NCBI GenBank assembly: GCA_023423415.1
Contig: JAFAFP010000167.1
Coordinates: forward strand, 1 to 10,563
From: Pseudomonadota bacterium
GTDB lineage: Bacteria > Pseudomonadota > Alphaproteobacteria > Rhizobiales > Xanthobacteraceae
DNA length: 10,563 nucleotides
Direction: 5' to 3'
Shown here: in pieces, positions 7,994 through 10,563 of the stretch
How the letters are laid out: every line of letters starts with the position of its first letter
How positions within the stretch are numbered: the stretch's first letter is position 1
Made by a program: the position numbers and the translations under genes
Notes under the pieces: generated by a model
Told to the model about the DNA's origin: nothing
What the model saw: the letters and a program-made list of their open reading frames with translations, nothing else
The model's database searches: none

Positions 7994-8938
7994 CTAGCGA
8001 CTAGTCGGGAATGATCGATCCGATTGAGGATCTCCCATAGTGCGCTTCTGAACGCTGCTCAGCCACCAAGGCCACAGGTGCCACAGTCCCAACAGCAGGG
8101 CGGCCGAGGTGAGTGCCAAAGCCATTGAAAGCACCGGGCTTCCCGAAATCTTGCTCACCACGAGATAGATATCGGCGCTCAAACCGAGTGCGAGAAAGAC
8201 GGTTGCGCTCAGTAGGAGCCGGCTCGCAACCTTGTAAAAGCCAGGAGCATCGCTCCCGCCGTAGACGACACGGTGGTAGGTGGCCGTCGTCATCAGAAGA
8301 ATTGTAGCAATAGTGATCAGGCCAATGGCTGTGCCGTGGGCCCATTTCAGATACTGGGGCAGCTCCATGAAGGCGCGGGTGAAGACAATCGCGAATTGAA
8401 ATCCGAGTAATGCTTGTGCCCCGGGAAGAACGACACGCGCTTCCGTTAGCACATAGTCGATCTTTGCGGCCGTCGGCGTTTTGGTGTCGGAGGTGGTCAT
8501 GGAGTTGCCCTGCTGTTGGGTTTTGACGGCCAAAGGGCCATACCAGAGAGCCAATGCGACCAGAAAAGTGAGCACACCGAACAGCACGCCAAACCAGATA
8601 TTCGCGAACCGTGTGCCGGCGATATAGACGTCAAGTGCGAGCGCTATCGAGAAGGGAAGCAGCGTGACGAGCGCAATCTGCGTGATGAACCGGTTAATGC
8701 CGATTGTCGCGTTGCCGTGTTCGACAATGCGATGTCGTGCGCTCGGTGCGATGAGGAGCCCTATAACGAGGACCATGATGCACAGCACCGTGACTTCGAT
8801 CGTTTTCTCATGCGTGCCAAGGCTCTCGAACGCATCCTGAAATGGCGCTTGGAACTGAAAGCCAAGAAGGATTTGGGCGCCAAGCATTAGCATGCGGGAC
8901 TCATCCAGCGCGGTTTTCGTTTTCTCGATCAGTGACAT
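7994..8938 (-). CDS. DUF6328-like membrane protein, tandem two-domain form
   Basis: A 314-residue inner-membrane protein of unknown function. It has two homologous halves, about 9-138 and 160-292. Each opens with an amphipathic stretch, then a shared GAQ-LLGFQF block (residues 20-29 and 173-182), and has about four hydrophobic segments. The halves are joined by a polar linker (139-160). This pattern resembles DUF6328, sometimes labelled sodium:proton antiporter-like, though no transport activity follows from the sequence. The start is the ATG at 8938, with AGGGG 7 bases upstream; a TTG at 8953 overlapping the previous stop is less likely. It follows the PAP2 gene by 11 bases, so the two are co-transcribed. 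An internal ATG at 8500 (residue 147) also has AGGG 7 bases upstream and could yield the second half alone. Confidence 0.78.
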   Translation of the reverse strand: MSLIEKTKTALDESRMLMLGAQILLGFQFQAPFQDAFESLGTHEKTIEVTVLCIMVLVIGLLIAPSARHRIVEHGNATIGINRFITQIALVTLLPFSIALALDVYIAGTRFANIWFGVLFGVLTFLVALALWYGPLAVKTQQQGNSMTTSDTKTPTAAKIDYVLTEARVVLPGAQALLGFQFAIVFTRAFMELPQYLKWAHGTAIGLITIATILLMTTATYHRVVYGGSDAPGFYKVASRLLLSATVFLALGLSADIYLVVSKISGSPVLSMALALTSAALLLGLWHLWPWWLSSVQKRTMGDPQSDRSFPTSR

Positions 8939-8949
8939 CGGCGTGCCCC

Positions 8950-9519
8950 TCAAGAATGGCGCGAAATATCTTGCGATGTCTGAGACAGAAGCCAGAGCAG
9001 ATGCTCGATCGCGACGCCAGATCCCAACCCGACCAGGACGTCGGTCGTCCAGTGTGCAAGCAGTACAACCCGTGTCGCCGCCACCAGGAGGGCGCCTCCC
9101 AAGATCACCGGTTTGGCCTTCGGAAAATACCGGGTAAGAGCAGACGCAACTGCGCCGATATGCATGGCGTGCCCCGATGGAAAGGCATCATAGGGCTTGC
9201 CGGATTTTGGGATCCCCTTTCGCTTGCCGTGAATGACGCAGCGATCGGGTCGCTTCTGCGCAATGACGGTTTTGAGAATGTGGGGGACGATAGCCGTAAC
9301 AGCGACGTTGGCGACAAGGTGATTGCCTCTTTGCCGTTCGCGTCCGTTCTTCAGACGTGTTCCGAGCCAGTAACCGGCCACGGCGGCCATCAACAGGTGT
9401 TCGTCAGCTAGGAATGTCGCCGCTTTGGCGGGTTGCTCGATGGTGCGCGATGTATGCTGCGCGATCGCCCGGGCGATCCAGTCATCAAATCGTGTTTGTT
9501 CGATATACAATCGCGCCAT
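8950..9519 (-). CDS. PAP2-family phosphatase
   Basis: A 189-residue membrane phosphatase of the PAP2 (type 2 phosphatidic acid phosphatase) superfamily, acting on lipid or polyprenyl phosphates at the periplasmic face. All three signature motifs are intact: K83-x6-R90-P91 (KTVIAQKRP), P114-S-G-H117 (PSGHAMH) and R150-x5-H156-x3-D160 (TRVVLLAHWTTD). H117 is the expected proton donor and H156 the nucleophile. Hydrophobic segments surround these motifs. The exact substrate (phosphatidate, phosphatidylglycerol phosphate or undecaprenyl diphosphate) cannot be told. The start at 9519 has GGTGAGG 5 bases upstream; a GTG at 9546 would add 9 residues with no ribosome site seen. It is the first gene of a two-gene leftward unit with the DUF6328-like protein, and may be under general stress control. 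Confidence 0.88.
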   Translation of the reverse strand: MARLYIEQTRFDDWIARAIAQHTSRTIEQPAKAATFLADEHLLMAAVAGYWLGTRLKNGRERQRGNHLVANVAVTAIVPHILKTVIAQKRPDRCVIHGKRKGIPKSGKPYDAFPSGHAMHIGAVASALTRYFPKAKPVILGGALLVAATRVVLLAHWTTDVLVGLGSGVAIEHLLWLLSQTSQDISRHS

Positions 9520-9548
9520 GAAACCCTCACCGTAGCTGGTGAACACAC

Positions 9549-9575
9549 AACGTCTGAGCTTGGTGTCCGGGTTCC
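9549..9575 (-). promoter_or_regulatory. EcfG-like stress promoter candidate for the PAP2 unit
   Basis: On the minus strand, GGAAC (9575-9571) is followed after 18 bases by CGTT (9552-9549). This resembles the general-stress sigma factor site of alphaproteobacteria, GGAAC-N16/17-CGTT, but with a spacer one base longer. It sits about 30 bases before the PAP2 ATG, the right distance for a short leader. The GGAAC overlaps a TCCGG-GTT-CCGGA palindrome (9566-9578). The spacer mismatch keeps confidence low. Confidence 0.27.
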
Positions 9576-9785
9576 GGATTAGATATCGGGCAGGGTGCGA
9601 TTAGATTCGAGCTTTCCGCCCCCCCTCATCCTGAGCGTCGTGTTGTGCCAAGCCTGCCGACTTTCGCCGTGCCGTTGGCATGGAGAATGCCGGTTTGGCG
9701 GCTGGGAGCCGGTCGTAGTCGCTGCACCGCAGTTGACGGCGGCGGCCAGTGGTGCTTCCACTCACGCCGGAAGCGGGAGAAGCCG

Positions 9786-10127
9786 ATGGGTTGGTTCAAG
9801 CAAAAGCAGCCGGTGGTCCACGACCTGAAGCCGGCGGATGTGGCGCGCGGGATTGCGGAGGGCCGCGTGCTGTTGGTCGACGTGCGCGAGCCGAATGAGG
9901 TGGGCGTGGAAGCGTACCCCGATGCAGTGGTGGTACCGCTATCGTCGTTCCAGCCGACGGAGATTCCTGATCCCCGCGGCAAACAGGTGGTGTTCGCCTG
10001 CCGTTCCGGACGCCGTTCTGTGACTGCCTCACTCGCCGCGCAGGAAGCCGGCCTGCCGTATGACTCCCATCTGGAAGGTGGCATCATCGCCTGGAAAGAG
10101 GCGGGGTTGCCGACCAAGACCGGATAG
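9786..10127 (+). CDS. Single-domain rhodanese-like sulfurtransferase
   Basis: A 113-residue cytosolic protein with one rhodanese domain. Such proteins carry sulfur as a cysteine persulfide between donors and acceptors such as thiosulfate, cyanide or thiol proteins. Visible features are VDVREPNEVG (about 31-40), the catalytic Cys72 in the six-residue active loop CRSGRRS (72-78), and the closing HLEGGIIAWKEAGLP. There is no signal peptide and no second domain. The start at 9786 has GGGAGAAG about 5 bases upstream; an in-frame ATG at 9645 would add 47 residues rich in Arg and Trp that do not look like protein. It is followed 9 bases later by a putrescine-binding protein gene, apparently in the same transcript, a pairing whose logic is not obvious. 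The physiological acceptor is unknown. Confidence 0.9.
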   Translation: MGWFKQKQPVVHDLKPADVARGIAEGRVLLVDVREPNEVGVEAYPDAVVVPLSSFQPTEIPDPRGKQVVFACRSGRRSVTASLAAQEAGLPYDSHLEGGIIAWKEAGLPTKTG

Positions 10128-10136
10128 GCCGAACCA

Positions 10137-10563
10137 ATGGTCACGAAATATGGGTCCGCCATCGCAGCGGCCAGCTTCGCGCTGGCCGCTTTTGTGCATC
10201 CCGCTGCCGCGCAGAAGGAACGGGTGCTCAACGTCTATAACTGGTCCGACTATATCGATCCGACGGTGCTGCAGGATTTCACGAAGGAGACCGGCATCAA
10301 GGTCCGGTACGACACCTTCGACTCCAACGACACGCTCGAGGTCAAGCTGCTCACCGGCAAATCCGGCTATGACGTCGTGGTGCCGACGGCCTATTTTCTT
10401 GAGCGGCAGATCAAGGCCGGACTGTTCCAGAAGCTCGACAAGAGCAAGCTGAAGAACTTGCAGAATGTCTGGCCCGAGATCGCAGAACGTCTTGCGACCT
10501 ATGACCCGGATAACAATTTCGCGGTCAACTACATGTGGGGCACGACCGGCATCGGCTACAACG
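10137..10563 (+). CDS. potF: PotF-like putrescine ABC transporter substrate-binding protein (partial)
   Basis: Only the first 142 residues are in the window; the gene continues past the right edge. It encodes a periplasmic polyamine-binding protein feeding an ABC importer. A Sec signal peptide ends near residue 25 (HPAAA-Q). The mature start, VLNVYNWSDYI, is the polyamine-binder signature, with W36, S37 and D38 matching the ligand-contact Trp-Ser-Asp of E. coli PotF. FDSNDTLEVKLL, YDVVVPTAYFLERQ, LDKSKL and YMWGTTGIGYN also match PotF closely, closer than I would expect for spermidine-preferring PotD. The ATG lies 9 bases after the rhodanese stop, with only a weak TAGG as ribosome site, so translation may be coupled. 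The ATPase and permease genes are expected downstream, out of view. Confidence 0.92.
   Translation, partial: MVTKYGSAIAAASFALAAFVHPAAAQKERVLNVYNWSDYIDPTVLQDFTKETGIKVRYDTFDSNDTLEVKLLTGKSGYDVVVPTAYFLERQIKAGLFQKLDKSKLKNLQNVWPEIAERLATYDPDNNFAVNYMWGTTGIGYN

Noticed and set aside
9619..9635. C-run plus CTCATCCTGAG resembling the start of a repetitive palindrome of Bradyrhizobium relatives
   Set aside because: Only about 11 bases fit, with no matching second arm or second copy in the window, so it may be a remnant or chance.
9645..9785. N-terminal extension of the rhodanese to an upstream ATG
   Set aside because: The 47 added residues are low-quality, Arg/Trp-rich sequence, and the ATG at 9786 has a good ribosome site and starts at the domain boundary.

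Overview
The window looks like chromosomal DNA of a Bradyrhizobium/Afipia/Rhodopseudomonas-type alphaproteobacterium (Nitrobacteraceae). This rests on the GC-rich codon use, the character of the proteins, and a repeat next to two stop codons that I recall as widespread in that group. The genus is an inference; no rRNA or marker gene is present. Most of the content is ordinary metabolic, transport and envelope genes. I see no phage, IS element, CRISPR array, tRNA or rRNA gene, and no broken gene.

Layout, left to right. A CoA-acylating methylmalonate-semialdehyde dehydrogenase (mmsA) runs leftwards, with a structured repeat directly after its stop codon. Divergent from it, rightwards, is a two-gene MotA/MotB-type stator pair, with no flagellar genes visible beside it. 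Next, rightwards, is a Kup-family potassium transporter (kup). Its stop codon is followed by a second, shortened copy of the same repeat and then a strong hairpin. A candidate extended -10 promoter then leads into a 715-residue exported protein. This protein carries a carboxypeptidase-regulatory-like domain, one c-type heme site and a probable beta-propeller.

Beyond a 168-base convergent gap, in which I see no gene and no convincing terminator, comes a leftward two-gene unit. It encodes a PAP2-family phosphatase followed by a membrane protein built from two DUF6328-like halves. A candidate general-stress (EcfG-like) promoter lies just upstream of the phosphatase. Across a 266-base divergent gap, a rightward unit begins: a single-domain rhodanese, then, 9 bases on, a PotF-like putrescine-binding protein that runs off the window's right edge.

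The genes do not form one pathway. They are small independent units: valine/inositol catabolism, ion-driven stator, K+ uptake, periplasmic heme protein, lipid/envelope stress, and sulfur/polyamine uptake. The most unusual non-coding signal is the stop-codon-abutting repeat. Both copies have the same orientation relative to their gene. The second copy keeps its outer stem through G.U pairs, which suggests it acts as RNA. The most unusual coding signals are the fused DUF6328 duplication and the heme/propeller protein.
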